64,000 nucleotides of DNA, taken from Trichostrongylus colubriformis (lineage: Eukaryota > Nematoda > Chromadorea > Rhabditida > Trichostrongylidae). The stretch lies in the NCBI GenBank assembly GCA_963978905.1, contig OZ022256.1, forward strand, positions 40,906,001 through 40,970,000. The letters are read 5' to 3'. Positions 1 to 17,100 of this stretch are shown piece after piece. Made by a program: the position numbers and the translations under genes. Below the pieces are notes generated by a model. It was given only the letters and a program-made list of their open reading frames with translations. It did no database searches and had not been told where the DNA came from. Numbering within the stretch: the first letter of the stretch is position 1; every line of letters starts with the position of its first letter.

Positions 1-6218
<6,218 letters not shown>

Positions 6219-6730
6219 TGTTCTCGAGTGTGATTAGTCTGCGGTACATTTCTTTGTTCAACCTCAGTACTCCTTACACAGATTTGTTATCACTCAGATA
6301 ACGGATGTCTCACAACTCAGAACCAATAATGTGAATATAATAAGTATCACAGATAGGATGAAGTTTTTTATCTTCCTATTGATGACAACTTGAGACATGT
6401 TAGGATTTCATTTTGATAGTTTAGCATCTGCTAACATTTCTTGCTTTCTGATCTTGTTCTTTATGTAATATGCGTGTTGTTTATGTCTCGAGTGATTATC
6501 CACGATTGTCTAAGTTATTCAGTTTATGAGAGATAAATTACTGCTGAACAAAGTTTTTGTTGTACTGGATCCTAATTCTGACATGAGAACAGCATTGTCT
6601 ATTGATGAAGTGTTCTCCTGAAGTGTCTTATGGATTACGCTCATATAGATTTAGCCGTGTAGATCGGAACTATGTTAAGGCCTCCGACGGAAGGTGGGTG
6701 GCAGTACGCTCGTCATTAGGAAGCATTGGC
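6219..6730 (+). other. Intergenic region between PP2A and MOB genes
   Basis: The PP2A 3' UTR should lie at the left end. No clean AATAAA was seen, but variants such as GATAAATTA occur near 6533. An open frame in phase with MOB runs upstream to an ATG at 6602. It carries no family similarity, so the start at 6731 was preferred. CGTCATTAG at 6712-6720 could serve as a spliced-leader acceptor just ahead of that ATG. The short gap would be compatible with an operon, but that is inference. Confidence 0.4.
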
Positions 6731-9621
6731 ATGAGTGCATTGCGAAACACGCATAGAGGAGAACGAGCTCAGCATGTGGGCGACGGACATACGATGATGC
6801 AGACAGCTCCCACTTTGGGCAGCGGCAATTTACACGACGTGGTACGCCTCCCTGCTGGAGAGGACATCAATGAGTGGCTTGCCGTAAACAGTAGGTCTTA
6901 TGTATCGGTAGAAACTGTTCAATTACTACGATCCTGTGCTACTTGATTCGATGGCAGTTCGGTTTTTCAAACCCTTTTTTGCTTCGGTGGTATGTAGTGT
7001 AAGATGACCTGCAATCATGTTCTGTTAGTTGTAGTTATGGACCTTTTCAATCAAGTGCGCATGTTGTATGGCACGATTACTGATCAGTGTACCAACGAAA
7101 ATTGTGCACAAATGACAGCAGGACCATCATTCGAGTATTTCTGGACAGAAAATGATAGAATGTAAGTGATCACATATTTTTTGGTAAACTTGCCGTTTCA
7201 GTCGTTTGCCGTTACGCTGCCTTACTACTTCATTTGATATCAGGAGTGCATATCTTTGTCGATGTTTATTAAAATGCCTAACGAAATATGATTAATGAAG
7301 GGATCAAGCATGTTCGCACTCAGAACTAATGTTCAGCATGCCTGTTTGTTTGATGAATATCCTTGTTTAAAGTCGTCAAGACAAAGTGGGTGCTGTAGAA
7401 TAACAAGCTGCACATCTGACTGCAGTTGAATCATAAAATAATTTCTCGTAGCTTTGGACGGCACAGTGCATTATGGGGTATGTAGCCATGTTCAAATGTT
7501 TTGCTTGGGATGGTTTCACCTCATTCTCGTCTGTCGTCGATTTTCTTTTTGGGCTCTCCCTTCCCTAGCTCTTCTAGCAAAGAGTCACATGGAAGTGATA
7601 TGAAGAGGTTTTTCTCTGCTAATTGTGTTAGGCCCCAGTTTTACCGTCGGAGCTGGAGACCTTCGCTGAATGCATTTGCCGCACCTTCGCTGAATGCATT
7701 TGCCGCGACGCGCGGAACTGGTGATGAGGTGGACCGTCCAGTCTGCTGTTTCGCTTGAGCGTTCTGTTCCGGACTAATTCCTTTTGGGTTTTCATTTACT
7801 AGCAAATTTTACAGAAAATCCAACCAATTTTTTGTACTGATTTCTTGCACTGAAACTTTGCCCATAGGAGTTATTTGGTGCAACAGTTTTTTCCTTTTTA
7901 AGCACCGTGCAGTGGCGTTGAATGACACCAGCGTCTCAAATGGGTGCCATATTTGTGATAAGCACCCCAAATAACCGTCCTGGGCGGTTTCATTGAAAAT
8001 AATTTTTTTCCCAAACGCGGTACTGGGGTGAGAGCTGGATAGTGCCCAATCATGTTCCTGGAATTCTGTAATTTGCATTATCTGCGCGTGCTCCTTTACG
8101 CGACATTAGGCGCTACGGGAGGAAGGGGAGGGGACAGTGCACTGTGCTGTACATCTCCAACTGCTATTGCTAGAGTGCAGAGAAATCATAACGCTGGCCG
8201 AATAGGTTCGTATTCTGCATAGCAACGATTCTGATGAAGCAATTCGTGCTTTTTTCCATCCTATGTTAGCCTGAGCTTTGGAGAAGAAGGTCCTCTCCCC
8301 TAGACTCAGTCGAATACGCGTAAGTGGTTGTTTAGTCTAGCTGAAGCAAATTTTTCGTTATATATTAATGGACGAATAACTCAATCGTTTCCTCAGTATG
8401 TTAGCTGTATCTAGGCATAAAATGACCTTGAGAGTGCCTTTAAAGACACCGGAAGGCGGTAACTTTGGCCTACGGTAGAACAGACGTAGTGTGGACCAGT
8501 TTAAGTGGCCGCCATTGCACAAATTCGCCAATTTGACGCCTTGGCATGGTGCCAAGAGCAGATGTTTCTAATATAAGCTTGTTTTTCCCTTTTACTTTTC
8601 CTTTGTTCTTTCTTATATTGTTTCTAGATGTACTTACTTTGTTCTTTCCTTTACTGTTTCTAGATGTACTTACATAGTTTTAATGTAGTTGGGAAGGGGC
8701 ACTCCACTGCACTGGGAGTCAGGTGCTAAAATTAAAGTTGGCCCGCGGCCAGTCTCCTACAGCGGACAACTCGGAAAGTCAGTGTGTTGATGCGAATGGG
8801 ATGCCAAGACACAACGCAGTGTCGCGCTCTCGAATCCGGGTTTTTTTCGTCGATTATCGCTTCTAACCTTCAGTATTCGTTACAAAATGCTCATTTCCTT
8901 GCATCTTCCTCTTGTTTCTGACCCCTTCTGGTTCCTTTAAGCAGGTGCGCGACTTATGGTTTTGTCGAGTGCCCCCTCTCTCCCCATCTTCAGTGGCACC
9001 TTACCTTATTTATAACCTTATTCATTTAGAATTAATTTACAACCTCACAAAAATTGAGCGAATTCTCTCTAAACCTCACCTGTCAGTCAAGAATATGTTC
9101 AGAGTCGTGGTGACTATTACACTACCAAATACCACCATATCTCTTTCTCGATAGACGCTGTACACGCTGTACGCTGTGCTTTTGAAGAGCGAGACAAACA
9201 TTATCACCTGCCACGTGTTTCAGTATTCCAGCGTCTGCTCCGGTGTACATAGACTACGTCATGACATGGATACAGGATCAACTGGACGACGAAAACGTTT
9301 TCCCATCGCAAGTTGGTGGGTACTGTTCACTTTTCGATGGAAAAACTACAGCATTTTTCAAGAGATCGCATCTTCTTCTTAGGTCGCTCGTTTCCTCGCA
9401 ATTATATGGAAGTGTGTGAAGGAATAATGCGACGTCTTTTCCGAGTATATGCTCATGTTTATGCAGCACATTCTGCACGCTTCAGTGAACTGAATGCAAT
9501 TCCCCACCTTAACACTTCTTTCAAACAGTTCATTCTTTTTGCACGACAGTTCCAGCTAATCCCCGCGCGGGAACTGGAACCTTTGCGCACGAAAATCGAT
9601 GAGTTGATCGGAGCGTTTTGA
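6731..9621 (+). CDS. MOB1-family kinase activator (Mats/MOB1-like)
   Basis: MOB1 proteins bind and activate NDR/LATS kinases in Hippo-type and mitotic-exit signalling. Exons are 6731-6890, 7035-7161, 9224-9315 and 9383-9621, with phases 1, 2 and 1 at the junctions. They give 205 aa against about 216 for human MOB1. Key motifs in order are TLGSGNL, GEDINEWLAVN, LYGTITDQCTNENC, the run YIDYVMTWIQDQLDD, the run RLFRVYAHVY and HLNTSFKQFI. The zinc ligands are retained: two Cys five apart in TDQCTNENC, and two His in AHVYAAH. The N-terminus before TLGSGNL is shorter than usual and unlike MOB1, so the start (6731, or 6602 in the same frame) is uncertain. Intron 7162-9223 carries a TTAA-flanked MITE. 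TLGSGN and the CT..C spacing argue for MOB1 rather than MOB2, MOB3 or MOB4. Confidence 0.92.
7659..7706. repeat. Perfect 24-bp tandem duplication (MOB intron)
   Basis: Two identical, adjacent 24-bp units begin ACCTTCGCTGAATGCATTTG. The perfect identity suggests a recent slippage or repair event. It lies in intron 2 of the MOB gene and has no obvious function. Confidence 0.85.
8440..8940 (+). mobile_element. TTAA-flanked MITE, copy B (MOB intron)
   Basis: A 501-bp non-coding element starts TTAA-AGACACCGG and ends GGTTCCT-TTAA. It is a close relative of 11739-12201 and of 31073-31538 (the latter inverted). Flanking TTAA and short inverted ends fit a piggyBac-type non-autonomous element. Uniquely, this copy carries an internal duplication of about 36 bp (about 8599-8671) around the phrase TTTCTAGATGTACTTAC. 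No transposase is encoded. Confidence 0.75.
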
Positions 9622-9796
9622 ACAAGTTCGCCTTTTCTCTTCTCTTTATGATTGTTGACCACTTATCGTTTCACTTACAAAAATTCTGCTCTCTTGTGCT
9701 CACATCTGAACGTCTATTTTGTGATTTTCGTTTTCCATTTTTTCGCTATTTCACCTTTACATTTACTCAACGTGTATCACCATTGTCGGCAATATG

Positions 9797-10215
9797 TTAA
9801 AGACACCGGTAGGGCTAAATCTGGCAAATTGGAGGATTACGAAAGTAGAAGTGCTCAGCAGTATAGTAGTAGAGAAGGAACGACATGAAACTGCGAAAAA
9901 ACGAAGGAATAGGAACCCGAAAACGCTTCTTCTCTCTCGTCTTCCGCGTATCTAGCCGGAGTGGACTGAAGACAGGCCAGAGTCTGAACCAGCCGGCCGC
10001 GACTGTTGTCCCGCCCCTCCGCGGCGACTCCCCGGCCGCATAACTGCATAACGACATGCCGTGCTGCGGGCTCGTCATAAGACCCCAAGCCGCGTTTTTT
10101 TAATGCGATTTTCACCACATACGACCTCTTCTGAAGTAGAAGGTTCGTTTTCAGAGAACATGTACTCCCAGATCTCAGTTTCCCCTTACCTCTACTGTTG
10201 CCTTTGACGGCCCGG
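9797..10215 (+). repeat. Dispersed repeat family with GC-rich core, copy 1
   Basis: Same-orientation diverged copy of 32437-32845. Shared words include ATAGGAACCCG/GTAGGAACCCG, CAGCCGGCCGCGA and GACCCCA.GCCGCG, and the small palindrome CCTCTTCTGAAGTAGAAGG is identical in both. It begins TTAAAGACACCGG, resembling the ends of the TTAA MITEs. The two open frames of 87 and 129 codons across it look incidental because the other copy does not keep them. Confidence 0.6.
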
Positions 10216-11738
10216 GAGCTGTCGATTCCCTTATGGATAACCAAACCTCTGGACGAAGAAAGATGGGATGTTATTCCTTACCAACCTTCTTGTCTTCTCA
10301 TTTTCTCCCTAGAAAAGTGAGTTAGCCTGCGAAATAGGTGGGTATTGATTAATGAGAGGCTAGACTATGAGCCTCTTCCTCAGGTTAACCTCTCTGTATT
10401 CGTCAACACCGAGGGCTCCTCTGTAAATTGGGAATGACGATGAAATGAATTGGTACGAAGGAAAATAATGGGTAAGAAAGAAGGCTGTGTGATCCACAGG
10501 TTCACTATAGAACAAGGGGAGAGAAATGAACGGAACAAATGAAACCGTTTCGTAAATCATTTTAGGTCTTTAAGATTGTGAATATAAGAAAACTTGTAAT
10601 CTATGTAACAGTATTTTGTGATGAAAATTGACTTCAAAATTGAAATCATCTATTTTGTTCAGCCTATTTTTGCCTTGTATGCACATATTGATTATGTTAT
10701 GGAATAAAAGTTCACATGCATAGATAAATGATTGTATGTTTGTAAATCAATTATAGAGTGCATTATACAGGCAGATTTTGCTTCCACTGTAGAAACAATT
10801 CTAGGATCACCGATTAGATCGCTTCCAGCCGAATGGAGGGAGTTGGTGCGCAAATGATTGGAAATGCAGAAACTTACACTGTGACCATTGCACTTCGAAT
10901 GGTTTTCCGAGAATTTATTTACATTTTTCCAGAAGCCCATATAATGTTCATTTCAATTGTTTGATGTGTGTATCCATATTACCGTAGCTAAGTCTGAGTT
11001 TGAAATGAGGAAAAATGCTAAGATGGTCATGGATGGTGGTGTCAGACGGGTACGTATTGTAGACGTCATCTGCTGTTTTTGTTTCCTAAATTCACTACTA
11101 GTATTGCATATTATGTATGGTAAGTAGGTCCCATTAGAAAGAAGTCGAACAGCTTTAAGAACTGGTGATCGTTCCTGTTCAATTAACACCGAGGCAGCCA
11201 CCGCGAAAAGGTCAAAAAGTAATAATTTACGCTGAAACGTCGCCTAAAATGGCTAATTGGGGTGCTGATTGCGAACATGTCATCCTGGCGCAGCAACTAT
11301 TTCTCAACAAAATCGCTAAAACCTGGCCTAGAAGGGTTATTTCGAGTCTGATAGCGAATATGGCATCCGTTTAAGGTTCTGGCGTCGTTTAGTGCCATCG
11401 CAGGGGTGCGGGGTGTACGCCATTAGGACAAAAAATTCGCGTGGCCGGGTTTGCGCGCGATGTGATGGTACGAGCCATAGGCGCCGTGTTGAGTCCTGAA
11501 GCGACTACACCAAGAATGAGACGTAGAGCACAGGCGGATTTTCTGTCCTAATGGCATACACCCCAGGGGTGCTAGTACAGTAGGGACACCATACTACTCC
11601 AGTGTTTTTGTTTACAGTCCATTTCGGAATGCTTTAAACCGACTTGGGTGAAAGTGTATCAAACTCTCTCACCCCGCCACGCACTCTTCTCGCCACTCAG
11701 GCCACGCCCTATCTAGCGCTGTGAAATGGACTCTACCC
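10216..11738. other. Intergenic DNA without recognised gene
   Basis: Nothing convincingly coding was seen on either strand. A segment near 11650-11720 containing CTCTCACCCCGCCACGCACTC recurs in diverged form at about 62240-62295, so part of this stretch is repeat-derived. Confidence 0.5.
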
Positions 11739-12201
11739 TTAAAGACACCGTAAGGGAGTAATTTTGGCTTACGGTAGAACAGACGTAGTGTGGACGAGTT
11801 CAAGTGGCCGCCATTGCACAAATTCGCCAATTTGACGCCTTGGCATGGTGCCAAGAGATGTTTCCATTATAAAGTTGTTCATTCCTTTTACCTTCTCCTT
11901 TGTTCTTTCTTATATTGTTTCTAGATGTACTTACATGAATGTTAATGTAGTTGGGAATGGCCACTCCACTGCGCTGGGAGTCAGGTGCTACAACTAAAGT
12001 TGGCCCGCGGCCGTCTCCTACAGCGGACAACTCGGAACGCCAGTGCGATGATGCGAATGAGGCGCGAATACACACCGCAGCGATGCACTTTTGAATTCGG
12101 GTTTTTTCACCGATTATCGCTTCTAACCTTCTGCGTTCGTTACGAAATGCTCATTTCTTTGTATGTTTCTCTTGTTTCGGACCCCCTTCTGGTTCCTTTA
12201 A
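11739..12201 (+). mobile_element. TTAA-flanked MITE, copy A
   Basis: A 463-bp element reads TTAA-AGACACCG ... GGTTCCT-TTAA. Its body is nearly identical to copy C at 31073-31538, which lies in the opposite orientation, and somewhat more diverged from copy B at 8440-8940. It has no transposase frame. The 91- and 117-codon open frames inside it occur at matching positions in copy C, which is expected for recent copies and is not evidence of coding. Confidence 0.8.
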
Positions 12202-13287
12202 GAAGGAATGGAATTATGCTAAAGCCGTTGAGTGGGGGAGGGGAAGCCATTCATCGTCGCGCTGTCGTCTCTCACTCGAAACCGCTCTACAAATCATCTG
12301 TTTGTACACTTAAATGTATATTTTTATACAAACTTTAATTGTGCGAGGGGCTTAAAGGTTAGGGGCTTTTCCGCTCCCGCTAAAACCAAGGCTCAGGCTA
12401 AAATCCTAGGCAAAAGTAGGGCCGTATGCCGAGCACAGTGAAATGCCCGCCCGCTCTCAACTACATTAGCTTCGGGAATCTCTTCCTTTCCATTGAGACT
12501 GAGGTGAGTGTGCAAATGGAGAATTGTGGGACAGTATGAGGTGTAAACGACAATGACGCTTCTCACAATCAGCTCGCTCCCTTTCACTACTTTAGCACCA
12601 GTACAGCACAAATGAGCAAGATTGTCGTAATCTTGGGCCAAACGGTCTCCGCACTGTGTAATTCGTCTAGCGTTTTGAGGATTCCTAAGTGACAAAAAGA
12701 AATTGATGCGAAAAAAGTTGTTGCTGCTGAAGTTAGGGGGGTCACTCGACAAAAGCATAAGTCGCGCCCAATTTCTGCTTATAGGCACTCTCTTATGACT
12801 AGATACAGCTAACTAACTAAGGAAACGATCAAATTTATTACGAGAAATTCGCTTCGATTAGACTGAACAACCATTACGCGTACTTGCCCAGCCTAGAGAA
12901 AGGATCTCCCTCCCCCAAGGCGTATGCTGTCACACGATAGAAAAAACACGAATTCGCTTCTTCAAAATCGTTGCTTTGCAAAGCTCGAACCCGTATTACC
13001 CCCCCCCTTCCCCTATAACACCCCTATTGCCCCAAATTGGTGCCAGCGCGAAAACGGATGTCATATTCGTGATCAGCACCCCAATTAACCTCTGTGGACA
13101 AAGTTTCAGCGGAAATTATTTTTCAACTCGCGGTATGTGGCTATCGATAGTTGAATAATGCCAGCTGATTCTTGTTGGGATCCTTTACGAGTCTTTTCCC
13201 AACCTTAGAATATTCGAGTATGGCTTCTTTAATTCATTGGGTTCATTGATGGGTTGGATATTGCCATTGCAGTTGTTGCGGGTCAAC
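12202..13287. other. Intergenic DNA without recognised gene
   Basis: No gene is recognised. The stretch about 13025-13165 (GTGCCAGCG..., ATTCGTGATCAGCACCCCAA) resembles about 7920-8065 and more weakly about 52880-52950, marking another low-level dispersed repeat. A 131-codon minus-strand frame at 12393-12788 shows no motif and was not called. Confidence 0.45.
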
Positions 13288-13509
13288 TCAAGTCGGGGGG
13301 TGGGGGGGAGACGCAACTTTGCATCGACGTTTCACCCACGTCAAAGCTTCTTTCCTTCCCTAGGCTTAGGCTAAAGCAGATGAGACCTATGCTTTGACAT
13401 ATGCTTTTTTTATGTAGAAGAAGGAAATATCAATTTTAGCCTAAGCCTGGGGAGGGAAAGGAGTTTCGACGTCGACGCAAAATTGCGTCTCCCCCCCCCT
13501 CGACTTGAT
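13288..13509. repeat. Large imperfect hairpin, about 220 bp
   Basis: The left arm (AAGTCGGGGGGTGGGGGGGAG, then ACGCAA.TTTGC and TCGACGTTTCAC) is the reverse complement of the right arm ending in GCGTCTCCCCCCCCTCGACTTG. CTAGGCTTAGGCTAAA pairs with TTTTAGCCTAAGCCT near the loop. It is probably a foldback MITE. The G/C homopolymer tracts may also mark assembly weak points. Confidence 0.75.
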
Positions 13510-13523
13510 TTGACCGGGAGACG

Positions 13524-13669
13524 GTCGTTTGGCGCGGCCCCTTGGAGCTAATTTGCCGATGGGGCACTGCCAAAGCTCCACCCCTAAAAAGGCTTAGGTA
13601 AATCTGGGAGAGTCCAGACGGCCCATGCGCCCCATTGGCAAATTATCTGCAAGGGCCGCGCCAAACGAC
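13524..13669. repeat. Second hairpin, adjacent to the first
   Basis: GTCGTTTGGCGCGGCCCCTT (13524-13543) pairs with AAGGGCCGCGCCAAACGAC (13651-13669), and GCTAATTTGCC pairs with GGCAAATTATC. The phrase CCTAAAAAGGCTTAGGTAAATCTGGGAGAG inside it also occurs inverted at about 23265-23312, so both belong to one repeat family. It lies end to end with the 13288-13509 hairpin. Confidence 0.7.
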
Positions 13670-14100
13670 ATACACCCGATTTGACCCGTTGTTGCTGTTC
13701 AACCTTGATTTCTAAGCTTAAGCATGAAGCAGAGGAGACAGTGAAAAAACTAACCACCCAACACCAGGCATTGCATAAACGCAAAAGAAACACCAAAAGC
13801 ATGAATTAGGTAGTGGGAATGGACGTCGGTGAAGCGAGGTGGGTCTCGCGCAGAAGACCTTGCAATTCACTTCGGAGCGACGGCATTTTGCACCAATGAC
13901 ATGGAACTTGGGTGATTGCCAGATCGTACGCTAGAACACATCGCCTGGAACCACGTCAGGACAAGGACTTCCCTTGACTTTCACTTAGTTTCATATAGTT
14001 TCATTCATCTTTACATTTTCCGCATTTAATTGAGTCTTAGGATGAAATATCTCTGTTCTTTTTGTTACCAAGACGTTTTCTGTATCTGTTCATTTTTTTT

Positions 14101-14118
14101 CTATTTTTCAGGTAGGTG
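14101..14118 (+). promoter_or_regulatory. Probable spliced-leader acceptor and 5' UTR of sec24
   Basis: A pyrimidine-rich run ends in CTATTTTTCAG at 14101-14111, only 7 nt before the Sec24 start ATG at 14119. In nematodes such an acceptor with no donor needed upstream is the normal signature of spliced-leader trans-splicing. An ordinary cis intron with an upstream non-coding exon is the alternative. Confidence 0.55.
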
Positions 14119-17100
14119 ATGTTTGCACCACCGTTTCCTCCAAGTGGAGGTGCACCACAAGGACAACCAGGCGTCCCATTTCCACCACAAAATATGAACC
14201 CGCCAAATGGTCCTCCTCAATCGTGTTCGTTTTCTTAAATGTGGTTGCTCTTATTTGAGAATGCTTTACTAAATGCTGTGTTTCAGCTCAGTTTGGGGGC
14301 TATCCGAAGCCATCATTCGATCCATCTCAGGGATATAACAATACTTCGCAAGCAGGAAACATGGCGAACCACACACAACCTTCTCACCCTCAGGCGAATC
14401 CGTTTCCTCCTGGACCTACTTCCGCAGCACTGTCTCAACAACATCCTGGTGGACCTCCGACTATGAATGGTATTCCTGGAACAGGACAGCCTCCTCATTC
14501 TCAGCAAAATCATCAGCCTCCAACGAATGGCTTTGCACCACCTGCAGGTGCTAATCTTCAAGGTCCACATCAAGCTGCTTCTGCAAATGGACCTGTACCA
14601 CAGACATCAGCACAATCTCGTCCTGCTCCTTTTCCTTCACAGCCAATGCAGTCATTTCCTAGCACGAATCAAACTTCACAGCAGCCTCATGGCTTAAGTG
14701 CGCAGCAGAGTCACTCGAACGCCGGTTATCCACAGACAAGTCCATTCCAAGCTCCACCACCACCACAGCAACAATCAACAGGTGGTCAGACAGTTCCTGC
14801 TGGAGGCCCCTCTCCACCTTATATGGGTGGCCATGGTGCAGCAGGCTTTCCAGGTGCTGCTGGAGGAACGGTGCCACCACAGAATGCTGTATTTGCTGCA
14901 ACAGGTCCAGGTTTGTACTGCGCCCGTCACTGTAACTACTTACCACATTGTACATGGTGTTTACAGGTATGAGCCAACAACCTCAGTATGGAAGTGGCCC
15001 TCCAAGTATGCCTGGAGGTGGTCCTTTTGGCTCCTCGGGAGCTGCTCCTCGTGGGACACAGGGAGTACCTGGAGCCGGTCCTTCTTTCATGCCAGGTAGT
15101 GGGCCTGGTATGCCCAGTGCTGGTCCACCGGGTATGCCTAGTGGTGGTCGTACTAGCGCGCCAGGTGCTGGACCTCCTGGTATGCCTGGCATGCCTCATA
15201 CTAGTCCTCCTGGTATACCAAGTGCTGGTCCTACTGGTATGCCTGGTGCTGGGCCTCCTGGTATGCCTGGTGCTGGTCCTCTTTGTATGCCGGGTGCTGG
15301 ACCTCCTGGTATGCCTGGTATGCCTGGTGCTGGTCCTCCTGGTATGCCCGGTTCTGGTCCACCTGGTATGCTTGGTGCTGGTCCTCCTGGAATGCTTGGT
15401 GCTGGTCCTCCTGGTATGCCTGGTGCAGGTCCACCTGGTATGCCAGGATTTCCTCAAGGACCTGGCATGCCACCTGGTGGTCCATCCATGCGACCTGGTC
15501 AACCGCAACCTCAACCACAACAGCGTCTTGATCCAAACATGATGCCTAGTGCGGTGAGCACATCACCTAATCATTCTCCTCCTTGCAATAACTCTTTAAG
15601 CTGAAATTTAGGTCGAAGTCATGGAGATAGACTCAGCGCAAGCTGGACAATTTCCAACAGGTCTGTGCTGAGGGAATAACGTTTGTTTTATATTTCTACT
15701 CGTTCTTTGAAAGTATTACAGGGTATCCACATGCGAATCCTCCTCCTCTGGTGTCTACAGACTTTTATTCTGTCGATCAAGGTTGTAATACTCAGCATTT
15801 GACCCGATTTTCAATTTTGACTTCTGGAATTTTTTCACCTCACTATTGATCAGCAGAGTTTTCTTCTATGTATGGCTTTTGTAATGCTCAGGAAATTGCT
15901 CTCCAAGACTGATGCGATCCACCATGTACATGGCTCCCGCCTCAAACGATTTACTTAAGACTTCGCAGATTCCGTTCGCTGTGGCTTGTTCTCCGTTTGC
16001 AACCCTTCATCCGCAGGAGGTGAGCGGTATTTATTTGTTGTGGTAAGGTGTTTCTTAAGTTCTTTATTTCAAGCGTCCTGCTCCCATAATCGATCTTGGA
16101 CCCGGTGGACCTGTTCGATGTCAGCGTTGTAAGGCGTATATGTGCCCTTTCATGGAATTTCAAGATGGTGGTCGTCGCTTCCGCTGTCCATTTTGTCATG
16201 CTTCTACTCCAGGTGAGCTCCATATTATAGCAATTTTAGCTACTTTCTATTTTATGGACTTCTTTTGATTTCGCGTGAGCTAGAAAAGTTTCAGGATTGT
16301 GTCAGATTGAGCTTCTTGCTTTATTATTGGTTTTAACATATAATTGTTCTAGTCAGTATTCTTAATCTGTTGTTAGCTACATTTTCTTCCAATCACTCTA
16401 GAACCTATCGATCCCGTCCTTTACCATGCTACTCCTCAATGTACGAACCTACACCTAGCCGTCGTGGCCATGTAGTCTATTCAAACATGCTGCATTCATT
16501 TTAAAAGATTTTGAAGCTTTCAGAGAAGAGCAGATATCGTAGCGGTATGGAGCTCACCTGACCATCATTTAATCTGGGCCTCACGTGCCATCACGTTTTA
16601 TCCTGGAGCAAATGTAACTTACAGAAAGTATTGCTGTATCAGTTCTTGATTATTCGTCGATTCAGTTCTCTACAAATATGTTGAATTTCTTGACCAGTTG
16701 TTTTTTTTTTTGTTTTTTGAAAGATAGTTGATGACTTCCCTTTTGTTCTCAGTTAGTTTCTGCACCTTGCGCTCCTTTGGTTTCATCTTATTGGAAGAAG
16801 GGCATAGTTATACAATGTTTTCAATATATCATATTAGGTTGTCCCAAAAGTCTTGTAGGATTTTGCCAAAAAAATCAATAACACTTGTTTACTTCGAGGG
16901 AGGTCTAGGCGGTTCAAGAATATGGTAGAAGGTTCTCTAAGCTTCCTAACAAAATATATATTGACCCACCAGTTTCCGTGAAGAGAGCTATAGTGCCCGT
17001 AGTCGATACCCACCCAAAACGCGGTGTTACCTACTATTTGTGGTCTTGGGGCAGCAAAGCGGCGGAAGCTTGCGACTCCATCAACGCTGCATTGGGCAAG

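Noticed and set aside
11800..12075. 91-codon frame conserved in the two MITE copies (also at 31199-31477)
   Set aside because: The conservation is that of the whole young element, including non-coding parts. There is no transposase motif.
15115..15450. Collagen gene
   Set aside because: Gly is not at every third position, and the exon is in phase with Sec24 exons on both sides.
14936..15542. Open frames of 101-194 codons overlapping the Sec24 repeat exon on both strands (Thr/His/Arg-rich, Leu/Val-rich and Gln-rich)
   Set aside because: They are shifted or reverse readings of the 24-nt coding repeat. Only the Gly-Met-Pro frame joins the other Sec24 exons in phase.
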